Translations under genes and position numbers: made by a program
The notes under the pieces: model-generated
Told to the model about the DNA's origin: nothing
What the model saw: only the letters and a program-made list of their open reading frames with translations
Databases searched by the model: none
DNA from: Methylobacterium sp. J-070
Lineage (GTDB): Bacteria; Pseudomonadota; Alphaproteobacteria; Rhizobiales; Beijerinckiaceae
Assembly: GCF_022829385.1 (NCBI RefSeq)
Contig: NZ_JAKSXX010000165.1
Location: 186,001 to 250,000, forward strand
Length of the DNA stretch: 64,000 nt
Reading direction: 5' to 3'
Shown: positions 36,037 through 45,466 of the stretch, piece after piece
Layout: every line of letters begins with the position of its first letter
Position numbering within the stretch: position 1 is the stretch's first letter

Positions 36037-36764
36037 TCGTCCTGGAGGATGTCCGGAAGCATTACGGCACCCTGGAGGTGATCAAGGGCGTGTCCGCCGA
36101 GGTCGCCAAGGGCGAGGTGGTCTGCATCATCGGGCCGTCGGGCTCCGGCAAGTCGACGCTCCTGCGCTGCATCAACGGGCTCGAAGCCTACGATGGCGGG
36201 GCGATCCACGTCGGCGGCCAGAGGGTCGACCGCGACACCCGCAGCATCAAGGCGATCCGCACGCGGGTCTCCATGGTCTTCCAGCGCTTCAACCTCTTCG
36301 CCAACCGGTCCGCGCTGGAGAACGTCGTCGAGGGCCCGATCCACGTGAAGGGCGAGCCCCGCAAGGACGCCGAGGAGCGGGGCCGCGCCCTGCTCGCGCG
36401 GGTCGGTCTCACCGGCCGGGAGGATGCCCGCCCGAACGAGCTGTCCGGCGGCCAGCAGCAGCGCGTCGCCATCGCCCGGGCCCTGGCCATGCGGCCCGAC
36501 GCGATCCTGTTCGACGAGCCGACCTCGGCCCTCGATCCCGAACTCGTCGGCGACGTGCTGCGGGTGATGCGCGGGCTGGCCGACGAGGGCATGACGATGC
36601 TCGTCGTGACCCACGAGATCGGCTTCGCCCGGGAGGTGGCCGACCGGGTGCTGTTCCTCGACGGCGGACGCCTCGTCGAGCAGGGGCCGGCCGCCGAGAT
36701 CCTGAACCGCCCGCAGAACCCGCGCACCCAGGACTTCCTGCAGCGCGTCCTGCACCCGCTCTGA
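36033..36764 (+). CDS. Amino-acid ABC transporter ATP-binding protein
   Basis: A 243-residue ABC ATPase of the GlnQ/HisP class. The Walker A motif is GPSGSGKST (about residues 34-42), the signature LSGGQQQRVAIARA lies near residue 135, and the Walker B motif is AILFDEPTSALDPE. The D-loop and the VTHEIGFAREV switch histidine are intact. The gene overlaps the permease stop by 4 bases and completes the transporter. It probably energises import of the ligand later handled by the DAO-family oxidase. Confidence 0.94.
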   Translation: MIVLEDVRKHYGTLEVIKGVSAEVAKGEVVCIIGPSGSGKSTLLRCINGLEAYDGGAIHVGGQRVDRDTRSIKAIRTRVSMVFQRFNLFANRSALENVVEGPIHVKGEPRKDAEERGRALLARVGLTGREDARPNELSGGQQQRVAIARALAMRPDAILFDEPTSALDPELVGDVLRVMRGLADEGMTMLVVTHEIGFAREVADRVLFLDGGRLVEQGPAAEILNRPQNPRTQDFLQRVLHPL

Positions 36765-36874
36765 GCGGGGTCGCGGCGTCGGACCGACGCTTCGTCCCCC
36801 GGACCTCCGACCGGTCGCGCGTCCTGTTCGCCTGACCCGCTCCCGTCTTCGTGAAACCTCGCTTGGGACACGCC

Positions 36875-38164
36875 GTGGCCGAACCGTTCCCCCTCGCCCC
36901 CTCGCTCTGGGCCACCACCGCCGCGCCCGCGCCGGAGACGCCGCCGCTGGCGGAGTCTGGGCGCGCCGACGTGGTGGTGGTCGGCGGCGGCTTCTGCGGC
37001 CTCTCCACCGCCCTGCACCTGGCCGAGCGCGGAATCCGGCCCGTCGTGCTGGAGGCCCGCGAGGTCGGCTTCGGCGGCTCCGGGCGCAACGGCGGGCAGG
37101 TCATCCCCGGGCTGAAATACGATCCCGCCGACCTCGTCGCCAAGTTCGGACGCGAGCGCGGCGAGAAGCTTGCGCGGTTCGCCGGCGGGACGGCCGACAC
37201 GGTCTTCGACCTGATCGCCCGGCACCGGATGGATGTGCCGCACCGGCGGGAGGGCTGGATCCAGGGCGCCCACACGGAGGCGGGACTCGCCGACGTGGAG
37301 CGGCGGGCGACCCAGTGGGCCGATCTGGGCGCGCCGACCCGCGTCCTCGACAAGGCCGAGACCGACCGGCTGCTCGGTACGGACCGCTACCGCGGCGGCT
37401 GGCTCGACGGCCGCGGCGGCGGCATCCAGCCCCTGAGCTACGCCCGCGGCCTCGCGCGCGCCGCCCTGAACGCCGGCGCGGCGATCCACGGCGGATCGCC
37501 CGTGACGGCGCTCGACCGGACGGGATCGGGCTGGACCGTCACGACCGCCCAGGGAGCCCGGCTGACGACGGACCGGGTCGTCCTGTGCACCAACGGCTAC
37601 ACCGGCGGCCTCTGGCCGAACCTGGCTCAGACGGTCATCGCCGCGCAGTCCTTCCAGGTCGCCACGGTGCCGCTGTCCGACAACCTGCGGCGCTCGATCC
37701 TGCCGGAGGGGCAGGTCTCGTCGGACACCCGCAAGCTGCTCCTGTATTTCCGCCTCGACCATACCGGCCGCCTGCTGATGGGCGGCCGGGGGCCGTTCCG
37801 GGAGCCGCGCAGCCCTGCGGACTGGGCGCATCTCGAACGGATCGTCGGCCGGCTGTTCCCGCAGCTCGACGGGGTCGCCTTCGACCACCGCTGGTGCGGC
37901 CGCGTGGCGATCACCCGGGACTACCTGCCCCATCTCCACGAGCCGGCGCCCGGGCTCCTCATCGACATCGGCTGCCAGGGCCGCGGCGTCGGCCTCCAGT
38001 CGGCGATGGGCCGGGCGATCGCCGGCTACATCGCGACCGGCGATGCCGAGCATCTGCCGCTGCCCCTGACGCCGATCGCACCGCTGCCGCTGCACGCCCT
38101 CCATCGGCTGTATGTCTCGGCGATCATCGCCTGGTACCGCCTGAGCGACGGCGGCCTTCGCTGA
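36875..38164 (+). CDS. FAD-dependent oxidoreductase, DAO family (gamma-glutamylputrescine oxidase-like)
   Basis: A 429-residue flavoprotein with the N-terminal FAD motif VVVVGGGFCGLSTALHLAERG, the GFGGSGRNGGQVIPG loop typical of PuuB/OrdL-type amine oxidases, and the C-terminal IDIGCQGRGVGLQSAMGRAIAGY. It should oxidise a secondary or primary amine to an aldehyde or imine, making ammonia or an amino acid and peroxide. The start is a GTG at 36875, preceded by TTGGGACA; another in-frame GTG at 36851 has no good ribosome site. Together with the PuuR-like regulator and the transporter it suggests uptake and oxidation of an amine or amino acid. Confidence 0.87.
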   Translation: MAEPFPLAPSLWATTAAPAPETPPLAESGRADVVVVGGGFCGLSTALHLAERGIRPVVLEAREVGFGGSGRNGGQVIPGLKYDPADLVAKFGRERGEKLARFAGGTADTVFDLIARHRMDVPHRREGWIQGAHTEAGLADVERRATQWADLGAPTRVLDKAETDRLLGTDRYRGGWLDGRGGGIQPLSYARGLARAALNAGAAIHGGSPVTALDRTGSGWTVTTAQGARLTTDRVVLCTNGYTGGLWPNLAQTVIAAQSFQVATVPLSDNLRRSILPEGQVSSDTRKLLLYFRLDHTGRLLMGGRGPFREPRSPADWAHLERIVGRLFPQLDGVAFDHRWCGRVAITRDYLPHLHEPAPGLLIDIGCQGRGVGLQSAMGRAIAGYIATGDAEHLPLPLTPIAPLPLHALHRLYVSAIIAWYRLSDGGLR

Positions 38165-38296
38165 CGGGTCGCGTCCGATCGCGGCGGGACGAACCGGCGG
38201 GACGGGCGGGTTGCGCATCCAGGGGAGACCGGCCTACCACGCGGCCGGACGAGCCCCGCGCCGCCGGCCGGCGGCCATCGCCGCTGGAGACGATCC

Positions 38297-39079
38297 GTGA
38301 GTCAGACCCACGATGGGACCGCCCTGGTGACGGGCGCAGCGCGCGGCATCGGCCTCGCCACGGCGGAGCGATTCCTGGCCGACGGGTGGCGGGTCGCGCT
38401 CCTCGACATCGACGGTCCGGGCGTGGAAGCGGCGGCGGTCCGTCTCGATCAGCCCGAGCGCGTCCTCGCGGTGACCGCCGACGTGTCCGATCCCCAGGCG
38501 GTGGCGGAGGCGATGCGGCGGGTCGCCGACCGGTTCGGGCGCCTGGACGCGCTCGTCAACAACGCCGGCATCGCGATCTTCAAGCCGCTGACGGAGACCA
38601 CCTTCGAGGATTGGTCGCGGGTGCTCGCGGTGAACCTGTCGGGGCCATTCCTGTGCACGCAGGCGGCGGTTCCGCTCCTGGCCGAGCGCGGCGGCGCGAT
38701 CGTGAACATCACCTCGATCTCCGGCCTGCGCGCCTCGACGCTGCGGACGGCCTACGGCACGAGCAAGGCGGCCCTCGCGCAACTCACCAAGCAGCAGGCG
38801 GTCGAGCTGGCGCAGTTCGGCATCCGGGTGAATGCCGTCGCCCCCGGCCCGGTGGATACGGCGATGGCCAAGGCGGTCCACAGTCCCGAGATCCGCGCGG
38901 ATTACCACGACGCCGTTCCCCTCGGCCGCTATGGCCTGGAAGCGGAACTCGCCGAGGCGATCGTGTTCCTCTGCTCCGCGCGCGCCTCCTTCATCACCGG
39001 CCAGCAACTTGCCGTCGACGGCGGCTTCGAGGCGACAGGCATCGGCCTGAAGACGCTGCGGGGAGCGGATCGCGACTGA
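38297..39079 (+). CDS. SDR family NAD(P)-dependent oxidoreductase
   Basis: A 260-residue classical short-chain dehydrogenase with TGAARGIG at about residues 12-19, the NNAGIA motif, the catalytic serine in NITSISG and Tyr-x3-Lys as YGTSK. It reduces or oxidises a carbonyl/alcohol with NAD(P). The gene starts with a GTG 130 bases after the DAO-family gene and may belong to the same unit. Its substrate is unknown. It ends 9 bases from the convergent c-di-GMP protein gene. Confidence 0.88.
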   Translation: MSQTHDGTALVTGAARGIGLATAERFLADGWRVALLDIDGPGVEAAAVRLDQPERVLAVTADVSDPQAVAEAMRRVADRFGRLDALVNNAGIAIFKPLTETTFEDWSRVLAVNLSGPFLCTQAAVPLLAERGGAIVNITSISGLRASTLRTAYGTSKAALAQLTKQQAVELAQFGIRVNAVAPGPVDTAMAKAVHSPEIRADYHDAVPLGRYGLEAELAEAIVFLCSARASFITGQQLAVDGGFEATGIGLKTLRGADRD

Positions 39080-39088
39080 GCCGGCGCC

Positions 39089-40747
39089 TCAGGCGCGCCG
39101 CATCAATCCCGGCGCGCGGAAGTCGGAGGCGCGGCTCTGCGTGGTGCTCGCCCGCGACGCGGTAACGCGCGGATCCGACAGGCGGATCTGATCGATCAGC
39201 AGCGGCCTCGCGTAGTAGTAGCCCTGGGCGCATCGGATCTGCGTCGCACCGAGCAGGTAGGCGACCTCCTCGTAGGTCTCGACCCCCTCGGCGACCACCG
39301 ACATCCCGAGGGCCAGGCCGAGGGACTCGATCGCCTTCAGGACGATCTGGCTGCGCGGCCGCTTGTCGATATCGGTGATGAAGGAGCGGTCGATCTTCAA
39401 CTCGTCCGCGGTGATCTCCGCGAGGGCGCCCAGCGACGAGTAGCCGACGCCGAAATCGTCGATCGAGACCCGGGCTCCGATCGCGCGCACGCGGGGCAGG
39501 ACCTCGCTCTGGAACCGGCTCTTGGTGAAGAAGGCCTCCTCGGTGAGTTCCAGCACGAAGCGCCGGGCGAGGCCGGTCGCCCCGAGCGCGTCGCAGAACG
39601 CCGCCATGAACGGCACGTCGCAGGCCTGCTTGGCGGCGATGTTGAGGCTCACCGACACGTCCGGCCCGAACACCTCGTCGATGTCGGGCATCGACTGCAC
39701 GGTCTCGGCGAGGACCTGGAGAGTGATCTCGTTGATCAGGCCCAGCTCGATGGCGAGTTCGATGAAGTCGCCGGGGGCCTGGATCATGCCGAGCTCGTCG
39801 CGCCAGCGCAGGAGAACCTCGACGCCGAGGACCTCGTGCGTGCGCATGTCGACCTTCGGCTGGAAGGCGCAGCAGAAGCACCGGTCGCGGATCGCCAGCC
39901 GCAGCCGCTGCTCCACCGCCATGCGGGCGGTCGCGGCATGGCTCATCGTCTCTTCGAAGAGACTGACGCCGCCCTTCACGCCGCCCTTGACCCGATACAT
40001 GGCGTTGTCGGCCTGCCGGCGCAGGACCTCGTAGGTCGTGCCGTGCTCTGGGTAGAGACTCAGGCCCATGGACGCCGAGGCGAAGATCTCGTGGCCGTCG
40101 ATGAAGAACGGCTGCTTCAGCCGATCCGAGATGTCGAGCACCTCCGACAGGGTGCTGGCCTTGTCGACGACCGGGTTGAGCAGCAGCACGAACTCGTCGC
40201 CGCCGATGCGCGCGAGCAGGTCGCTCGGGCGCAGCGCGCTGCGGATCCGGTCGGCGACCTTGCGGAGCAGCGCGTCGCCCGCCGCGTGGCTGTAGTAGTC
40301 GTTGATATGCTTGAAGTTATCGAGGTCGATGAACGCCAGGGCGAAGCGGTCGCCGGGACCCGCTTCGGCGACGAGTTCCTCGATGCTCTGCTCGAACAGG
40401 GTCCGGTTGGGGAGGCCGGTCAGGGCGTCGATGAACGCCCGCGCGATCAGGTCGCGCTGCATCCTGTGGTGATGCGTGACGTCGGCGATCGTCGTCAGCG
40501 TGTAGCACTCTCGCTCGGCCATGACCGGGCGCGCCGAGGCTTCGAACATGCGCTCGCCGATCTCCTCGACGACGATGTGGTCCGGCCGTTCGATGGCCGC
40601 TTCCGGAAGGTCGTGCACGGCCCTAGTCCCGAGCGCGCGGGCCACGGCATTTGCCAGGATGCAGACACCCTGCTCGTCGTGGACCACGACGCCCACCGGA
40701 AGCGCCTGGATGGCGGCTTCGAGCAGGCTTCGCCGGTGGCTGGTCAT
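39089..40747 (-). CDS. PAS-GGDEF-EAL c-di-GMP turnover protein
   Basis: A 552-residue cytoplasmic protein with an N-terminal PAS-like sensor (about 5-110), a GGDEF cyclase domain (about 120-285) and an EAL phosphodiesterase domain (about 295-535). The cyclase site is intact (RIGGDEFVLLL). In the EAL domain the signature is EVL (VEVLLRW), a tolerated change because the metal-binding glutamate is kept. Other ligands are present: ELTEEAF, IDDFGVGYSSLG, LKIDRSFI and VAEGVET. It could make or break c-di-GMP. The ATG at 40747 is used; a GTG at 40759 would begin 2 bases after the HerA-like stop. There are no membrane segments. Confidence 0.9.
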   Translation of the reverse strand: MTSHRRSLLEAAIQALPVGVVVHDEQGVCILANAVARALGTRAVHDLPEAAIERPDHIVVEEIGERMFEASARPVMAERECYTLTTIADVTHHHRMQRDLIARAFIDALTGLPNRTLFEQSIEELVAEAGPGDRFALAFIDLDNFKHINDYYSHAAGDALLRKVADRIRSALRPSDLLARIGGDEFVLLLNPVVDKASTLSEVLDISDRLKQPFFIDGHEIFASASMGLSLYPEHGTTYEVLRRQADNAMYRVKGGVKGGVSLFEETMSHAATARMAVEQRLRLAIRDRCFCCAFQPKVDMRTHEVLGVEVLLRWRDELGMIQAPGDFIELAIELGLINEITLQVLAETVQSMPDIDEVFGPDVSVSLNIAAKQACDVPFMAAFCDALGATGLARRFVLELTEEAFFTKSRFQSEVLPRVRAIGARVSIDDFGVGYSSLGALAEITADELKIDRSFITDIDKRPRSQIVLKAIESLGLALGMSVVAEGVETYEEVAYLLGATQIRCAQGYYYARPLLIDQIRLSDPRVTASRASTTQSRASDFRAPGLMRRA

Positions 40748-40761
40748 CGCCTGACTCACGC

Positions 40762-42585
40762 TCAACCCTGCTGCCAGAGCGGCTTGGCGGCGCGCAGACC
40801 GGTCTCGGCCGGGGCGTCCGCGCCGTCCAGCGGGCGCCGGAGCAAGCGGCGATGCACCTGATCGAGCGCGGCGCCGTTGCCGCCCTCGGATCCGGACTCG
40901 CGGGCCAGACGCGCCATCGTGGTCAAGTCCGGATCGGCGCCGCTGACCTTGCTCATGGTGGCCCCGCGCCAGCGTTCGACCACGGCGCCCACGAAGGCGG
41001 CGCCGGAGATCGTCTCGCCGGCACCCGGCACGCGCCCGCTGATGTCGTTGCGGGGCTGCCGCTCCGGCGGCAGCGGATGGAACTTCATCCGCGCCGGCAT
41101 CGGCACGCCCTCTCCGAACGCGATGACTTCGCCGGTGCCCAGGGACGGCACGAAGGTGAGCAGGTTCACGGCATCCGAGACCGCCGCGGCCAGGAAGGCC
41201 TGGTCGCGGTCGTTGGTCATCCGCATGGCGAACAGGGTGCTGCACTGGGACATGATGGTCGCGTCGAGTTCGGCCGGGCGCTGCGTCACCAGGCCGAGGT
41301 GGACGCCGTGCTTGCGGCCTTCGCGGGCGATCCGCGACAGGGCGCGGCGCGTGGGCGAGAAGCCGATCGAGCGGTCGGCCGACGCGTAGCGATGGGCTTC
41401 CTCGCACACGAACAGGAGCGGGATCGCGCCCTCGCTCCAGATCCCGAACTCGAAGGCGAGGCGGCACAGGACGCACACGACGGCGTCGACGACCTCCATG
41501 GGCAGCCCGGCCAGTTGCATGATCGTCATCGGCCGCCCGTCCGGGTCCAGCCGGAACAGGTGCGCCAGGATCTCGCCCATCATGTCGCCGCCGACATTGG
41601 CGTTGTCGAACATGAAGCCGTACCGGGGATCGTTGCGGATCGCCTCGATCCGGGTGATCAGGCGGTGGTAGTGCATCCGCGAGACGCGGTTCTCCAGGCG
41701 CCCCATCCGCTCGTCGATGAGCGAGATCAGGTCCTGCAGCACGTAGGGGACCGGGGTGTCGACCGTGTAGCCCGCGCTCTTGCCGATCGCCCGCTTGACG
41801 ATCTGCCGGTCGCTCACCTCCTTGTACTGGGCGTACTTGCTCTTCGCGAGCGGGATGACCTCCGCCAGGATCTCGATCTCTTCATCGACCGGCGAGCGGC
41901 CGCCGTAGATGACGTCCGCGATCTCCTCGAGATTGAACAGCCAGAAGGGGAGCTTGAGATTGTGCGGGCTGATCAGGGTCGCGCGGTCGCCGAAGCAGGC
42001 CGCGTACTCGTTGTGGACGTCCAGCAGGAAGATCCGCACCATCTGTCGCGTGCGCAGGACCTGATCGAGAATGACCGCCACGCCGCTCGACTTGCCGACC
42101 CCGGTCGAGCCCAGGACCGCGAAGTGCTTCGTGAGCAGGTCCTCGACCTTGATGCAGGCCGGGATCCCCGGATCCTGGTACAGCGCGCCCACCGAAGCGG
42201 TGTCCGATCCCGACACCTGATAGACCACCCGGAGGTCGTCGGGCGGCAGCAGATCGACGGCGTCGCCGATCGCGGGATAGCAGGTCACGCCACGCTGGAA
42301 ATGCTTCGCGCCATCCTCGCTGACGATCTCGCCGAGCAGGTCGAGGCTCGCATAGGCGCCGGGCTGGCGTCCGCGGTCGCTGCCCGACGAGAGCGTGGTG
42401 ATGATCCCGATCAGGACCGCGACGCCGGCCTGGATCCGAACGAAGTTACCGACCGTGACCCGCACGTCCGGCCGCCCGCCCTGGCCGGACAGTTCCAGAT
42501 GCACCTTGGACCCCTCGATCGAGGTCACCGAGCCCATCTGCCACGCGGGGATCCCGTTGCAATCTCCACCGTCGCCGCTCCGCAT
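40762..42585 (-). CDS. HerA-like ATPase (DUF87, HAS-barrel)
   Basis: A 607-residue ATPase of the HerA/FtsK superfamily. An N-terminal HAS-barrel (about 15-110) precedes a DUF87 motor domain with Walker A GSTGVGKSS near residue 160 and Walker B LLFVCEEAHRY near 395. An arginine-finger-type segment follows (SRIAREGRKHGVHLGLVTQRP). HerA forms hexamers that move DNA, usually with the NurA nuclease. No nurA is next to it. Instead a PAS-GGDEF-EAL gene follows after 2 to 15 bases. The last 90 residues are not conserved motor sequence. The cargo is unknown: DNA processing is the default expectation. Confidence 0.86.
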   Translation of the reverse strand: MRSGDGGDCNGIPAWQMGSVTSIEGSKVHLELSGQGGRPDVRVTVGNFVRIQAGVAVLIGIITTLSSGSDRGRQPGAYASLDLLGEIVSEDGAKHFQRGVTCYPAIGDAVDLLPPDDLRVVYQVSGSDTASVGALYQDPGIPACIKVEDLLTKHFAVLGSTGVGKSSGVAVILDQVLRTRQMVRIFLLDVHNEYAACFGDRATLISPHNLKLPFWLFNLEEIADVIYGGRSPVDEEIEILAEVIPLAKSKYAQYKEVSDRQIVKRAIGKSAGYTVDTPVPYVLQDLISLIDERMGRLENRVSRMHYHRLITRIEAIRNDPRYGFMFDNANVGGDMMGEILAHLFRLDPDGRPMTIMQLAGLPMEVVDAVVCVLCRLAFEFGIWSEGAIPLLFVCEEAHRYASADRSIGFSPTRRALSRIAREGRKHGVHLGLVTQRPAELDATIMSQCSTLFAMRMTNDRDQAFLAAAVSDAVNLLTFVPSLGTGEVIAFGEGVPMPARMKFHPLPPERQPRNDISGRVPGAGETISGAAFVGAVVERWRGATMSKVSGADPDLTTMARLARESGSEGGNGAALDQVHRRLLRRPLDGADAPAETGLRAAKPLWQQG

Positions 42586-43090
42586 CGTCCGCCCCTGGCC
42601 ACCGCACCGATTTCCGAGCGAAAGTGCAGCGCGCCGATTAAGGAACAGACAAAGCCCGCGACTGGACGCAGCGATGATTAATTATCACTTGTCCGAGTGC
42701 GGCGATGAACAGGTTGTATCTTGTTCTGCTTTCTACCCTAGCAGGCATCTGCGCTCTGGCGGCGCCGCAGCGCAGGCGTGCCGAGACGTTCCGGCATCAC
42801 CGGGAGAGCGGTCGTCCGATCCGCCGCCGATCGTCTCGGAGGCGACCGTACTCGATCATCTGGATGGCCGCCCTCGGGCCGGTGCATGCTCGGCGGGCTC
42901 GGACACTCTCGGGAGCCGGCGGGCTGTGCCGGCCCGTAAGTTCGACCGATACCGGGGGAGCCGGACGCCCGCGGGATGAGGGCGCGTCTCGCACGCCCCT
43001 CAGGCGATAGGCGACAGCGTGTGGCGCACGGGCCGGGACACCGGCCGGTCCCGAGGCGGCCGAATAGACGAGGTCAGCAGACCCGCGCCG
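42586..43090. other. Intergenic region, no supported gene
   Basis: The 505 bases between the HerA-like gene and the next small gene contain an AT-rich spot at about 42673-42730 that could be a promoter. A plus-strand frame from 42705 to 43010 begins with a signal-peptide-like leader (MNRLYLVLLSTLAGICALA), but the rest is arginine-rich out-of-frame-looking sequence and no ribosome site precedes it. I do not count it as a gene; it might be a decayed small exported protein. A palindromic GGGACACCGGCCGGTCCC at about 43035-43053 has no T-run. Confidence 0.4.
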
Positions 43091-43327
43091 CTAGGCGGCC
43101 GCGTCGGAGCGGAGATCCGCGGCGCGCCAGGCGCTCCGGACGTCATCGAAATGTTCGCGCCGCCAGCACTCGCCGGAGATCAGCGCGCCGTTGGACGTCA
43201 CGAACGCGTAGGGCGAATGCTCAACGACCGCGCCGTCCCGGGCCCGGATGCGCCAGCGGTAGCATCCCGGATCGCTCGCGCAGGGAACGATCTCGACGGT
43301 GTAGGCGCGCAGGGATAACGTCGGCAT
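43091..43327 (-). CDS. Conserved small protein of unknown function
   Basis: A 78-residue protein without signal peptide or membrane segment. It begins with a beta-strand-like MPTLSLRAYTVEIVPC and contains two cysteines in a CASDPGCYRW pattern, then WRIRARDGAVVEHSP, in the style of a small beta-barrel. I do not recognise a named family. The codon positions show the strong third-position GC bias of a real gene in this genome, and it is bounded by non-coding sequence on both sides. Similar short proteins with a WRI..RDG motif are common in Methylobacterium-like genomes, by my recollection only. Confidence 0.6.
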   Translation of the reverse strand: MPTLSLRAYTVEIVPCASDPGCYRWRIRARDGAVVEHSPYAFVTSNGALISGECWRREHFDDVRSAWRAADLRSDAAA

Positions 43328-43500
43328 AGGGTCTTAACGGCCCAGCCGGACTTTTCGCTCCCATTGCCGTTTGCGGACGGTTACTGAGGCGTGCGGGTCG
43401 CCGGATCGAGCTGCGCGCGGGCGGAACCTTCCGCGGCGCGCCCTGGTTCGGCCGGACTGAATCGGTCGGTCCAGACCCGATCCCGGAGGACGCACGCGGC

Positions 43501-43743
43501 ATGCCCATCAAGGCTCTGAACGACCGGAAGAGGCTGTCGGGCGATTTCCACGAGGCGCACGACGCCTTCGTCGACGCGGTGCTGACAGCGCTCCAATCCG
43601 GGCAGATTCCACTGGATCTCGCCCGCGCCTATCTCGCGCATCCCGTCGCCATGATGCACACCGACGGAGCCCAGGCGGTGGCCGACTATTTCGAGCGCAT
43701 CCTTGCGCAGCGGCCGAACATCGATTGGGCGCCGGGAAGCTGA
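43501..43743 (+). CDS. Small helical protein of unknown function
   Basis: An 80-residue, probably all-helical cytoplasmic protein. It opens MPIKALNDRKRLSGDFHEAHDAFVDAVLTAL and ends with ADYFERILAQRPNIDWAPGS. I do not recognise the family. The helix periodicity and the codon bias support a real gene. It lies 36 bases before another small gene on the same strand, and both precede metY. No relation to methionine synthesis can be claimed. Confidence 0.6.
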   Translation: MPIKALNDRKRLSGDFHEAHDAFVDAVLTALQSGQIPLDLARAYLAHPVAMMHTDGAQAVADYFERILAQRPNIDWAPGS

Positions 43744-43778
43744 CCAGCGCGCCGGCGCAGGTCGAGAGGGGATCGCCG

Positions 43779-43994
43779 ATGACGACCGACGAGATCGCGG
43801 ATCTGAATCTCGCCCGTGCCTCGCTGGCACGGCAGAGAAACGCCATCGCCCGGCGGCTGGGTGGCCTGGAGGTGGCGCCGATCTCCATGGCGGAGGACCT
43901 GACCCGGACGCTGCTCGCCATCGAGGCCGTGGACCGCGCGCTGGTCGAGGCCGGGCAGCCGCACGTCGACATCGGTCAGACCTCGGAGGGGTAG
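43779..43994 (+). CDS. Small helical protein of unknown function
   Basis: A 71-residue protein, probably a helical hairpin (ADLNLARASLARQRNAIARRL, then EDLTRTLLAIEAVDRALVEA). The ATG at 43779 follows GAGAGGGGATC, a good ribosome site, and was preferred to an upstream start at 43725 that would overlap the previous gene. I cannot name a family. It is 77 bases upstream of metY on the same strand. Confidence 0.55.
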   Translation: MTTDEIADLNLARASLARQRNAIARRLGGLEVAPISMAEDLTRTLLAIEAVDRALVEAGQPHVDIGQTSEG

Positions 43995-44071
43995 GGCCCG
44001 CAGGCCCCGCCGACCTTGCTTCGCACGCCCGCGCGGGCGTACAGGCTCGCGTGCTCCGAGGAGACCCGACG

Positions 44072-45352
44072 ATGACCGACCGCCTGCCCGGTTTCAACAC
44101 GCTGGCGATCCACGCGGGCGCCGCCCCCGATCCTGCGACAGGTGCGCGGGCCACGCCGATCTACCAGACGACGAGCTTCGTCTTCGACGACGTCGATCAC
44201 GCCGCCTCGCTGTTCGGGCTGCAGGCCTTCGGCAACATCTACACCCGGATCACGAACCCGACGAACGCCGTGCTGGAGGAGCGCATCGCCGCGCTCGAGG
44301 GCGGCACCGCGGCCCTGGCGGTCGCGTCGGGCCACGCCGCCGAGTTCCTGACCATGCACGCGCTGATGCAGCCGGGGGACGAGTTCGTCGCCTCGAACAA
44401 GCTCTACGGCGGCTCGATCAATCAGTTTAACCATTCCTACAAGAACTTCGGCTGGTCGGTCGCCTGGGCCGAGAACGACGATCCCGCCTCGTTCGAGGCC
44501 GCGATCACGCCGCGCACCAAGGCGATCTTCTGCGAATCGATCGCCAATCCGGGCGGGGTGATCACCGACCTCCAGGCGCTCGCGCGCGTCGCCAAGGCAC
44601 ACAACATCCCCCTCGTCGTGGACAACACCATGGCGACGCCGTACCTGATCCGTCCGTTCGAGCACGGCGCCGACATCGTCGTGCATTCGGCGACCAAGTT
44701 CCTCGGCGGGCACGGCAATTCGATCGGCGGCCTGATCGTTGACGGCGGCTCGTTCCAGTGGGCCGGCGACGCCCGCTACCCCATGATGAGCCAGCCCCGG
44801 CCCGAATATTCCGGCATGGTGCTGGCCGAGACCTTCGGCAATTTCGGCTTCGCCATCGCCTGCCGGGTGCTGGGCCTGCGCGACCTCGGCCCGGCGCTCT
44901 CGCCGTTCAACGCCTTCCTGATCCTGAACGGCATCGAGACCCTGCCGCTGCGCATGCAGCGCCATTCCGACAACGCGCTCACGGTGGCGACGCACCTGTC
45001 GACACATCCGGCGGTCTCGTGGGTGAGCTATCCCGGCCTGGAGAGCGACCGTTATCACCAGCTCGCCCGGCGTTACACGCCGAACGGCGCCGGCGCGGTC
45101 TTCACCTTCGGGCTGAAGGGCGGCTACGAGGCCGGGGTGAAGCTGGTGTCGAGCCTGCAGCTGTTCTCTCACCTCGCAAACATCGGCGACACGCGCTCGC
45201 TGATCATCCACCCGGCTTCGACCACCCACCGCCAGCTCACCGACGCGCAGAAGACCGCCGCCGGGGCCGGCCCAGACGTGGTCCGACTGTCGATCGGCCT
45301 GGAAGACCCGGCGGACCTGATCGAGGATCTCGACGCCGCGCTCGGCGGCTGA
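44072..45352 (+). CDS. metY: O-acetylhomoserine aminocarboxypropyltransferase (sulfhydrylase)
   Basis: A 426-residue PLP enzyme of the Cys/Met metabolism family. The PLP lysine is Lys209 in [11 protein letters not shown]. Other hallmarks are [11 protein letters not shown] near residue 32, [22 protein letters not shown] near 60, and the C-terminal [14 protein letters not shown]. It makes homocysteine from O-acetylhomoserine and sulfide, or methionine with methanethiol. The length (about 430) and [25 protein letters not shown] favour MetY over the shorter MetZ and MetB. A GAGGAGACCC site precedes the ATG. I looked for a SAM-II riboswitch in the 77 bases upstream and saw none. Confidence 0.92.
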   Translation: MTDRLPGFNTLAIHAGAAPDPATGARATPIYQTTSFVFDDVDHAASLFGLQAFGNIYTRITNPTNAVLEERIAALEGGTAALAVASGHAAEFLTMHALMQPGDEFVASNKLYGGSINQFNHSYKNFGWSVAWAENDDPASFEAAITPRTKAIFCESIANPGGVITDLQALARVAKAHNIPLVVDNTMATPYLIRPFEHGADIVVHSATKFLGGHGNSIGGLIVDGGSFQWAGDARYPMMSQPRPEYSGMVLAETFGNFGFAIACRVLGLRDLGPALSPFNAFLILNGIETLPLRMQRHSDNALTVATHLSTHPAVSWVSYPGLESDRYHQLARRYTPNGAGAVFTFGLKGGYEAGVKLVSSLQLFSHLANIGDTRSLIIHPASTTHRQLTDAQKTAAGAGPDVVRLSIGLEDPADLIEDLDAALGG

Positions 45353-45430
45353 CAAGGCTACACCTGGGAATCCGCCCGCCTCACCGCGCTCGCCTGGACG
45401 GGGGCTCCCCGTAAGCTTGGACCGGACTGT

Positions 45431-45463
45431 GCCGGCCGCCGGCATGCAATCGCAGCGGCCGGC
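45431..45463. terminator. Hairpin between metY and the acyl-CoA dehydrogenase gene
   Basis: A perfect 9-bp inverted repeat, GCCGGCCGC (45431-45439) and GCGGCCGGC (45455-45463), with a 15-base loop lies between two convergent genes. A shorter ACGGGG-GCT-CCCCGT hairpin lies upstream at 45398-45412. Neither has a clear T-run. Confidence 0.35.
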
Positions 45464-45466
45464 CGC

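Noticed and set aside
39089-40747. Degenerate (inactive) EAL domain because of EVL in place of EAL
   Set aside because: The metal-binding glutamate is kept and the other catalytic motifs are intact, so inactivity cannot be claimed.
42705-43010. 101-codon frame with a signal-peptide-like start
   Set aside because: Only the first 20 residues look protein-like; the rest is arginine-rich and there is no ribosome site. Could be a decayed gene.
43995-44071. SAM-II type riboswitch before metY
   Set aside because: The 77-base gap lacks the conserved pseudoknot pattern and is short.
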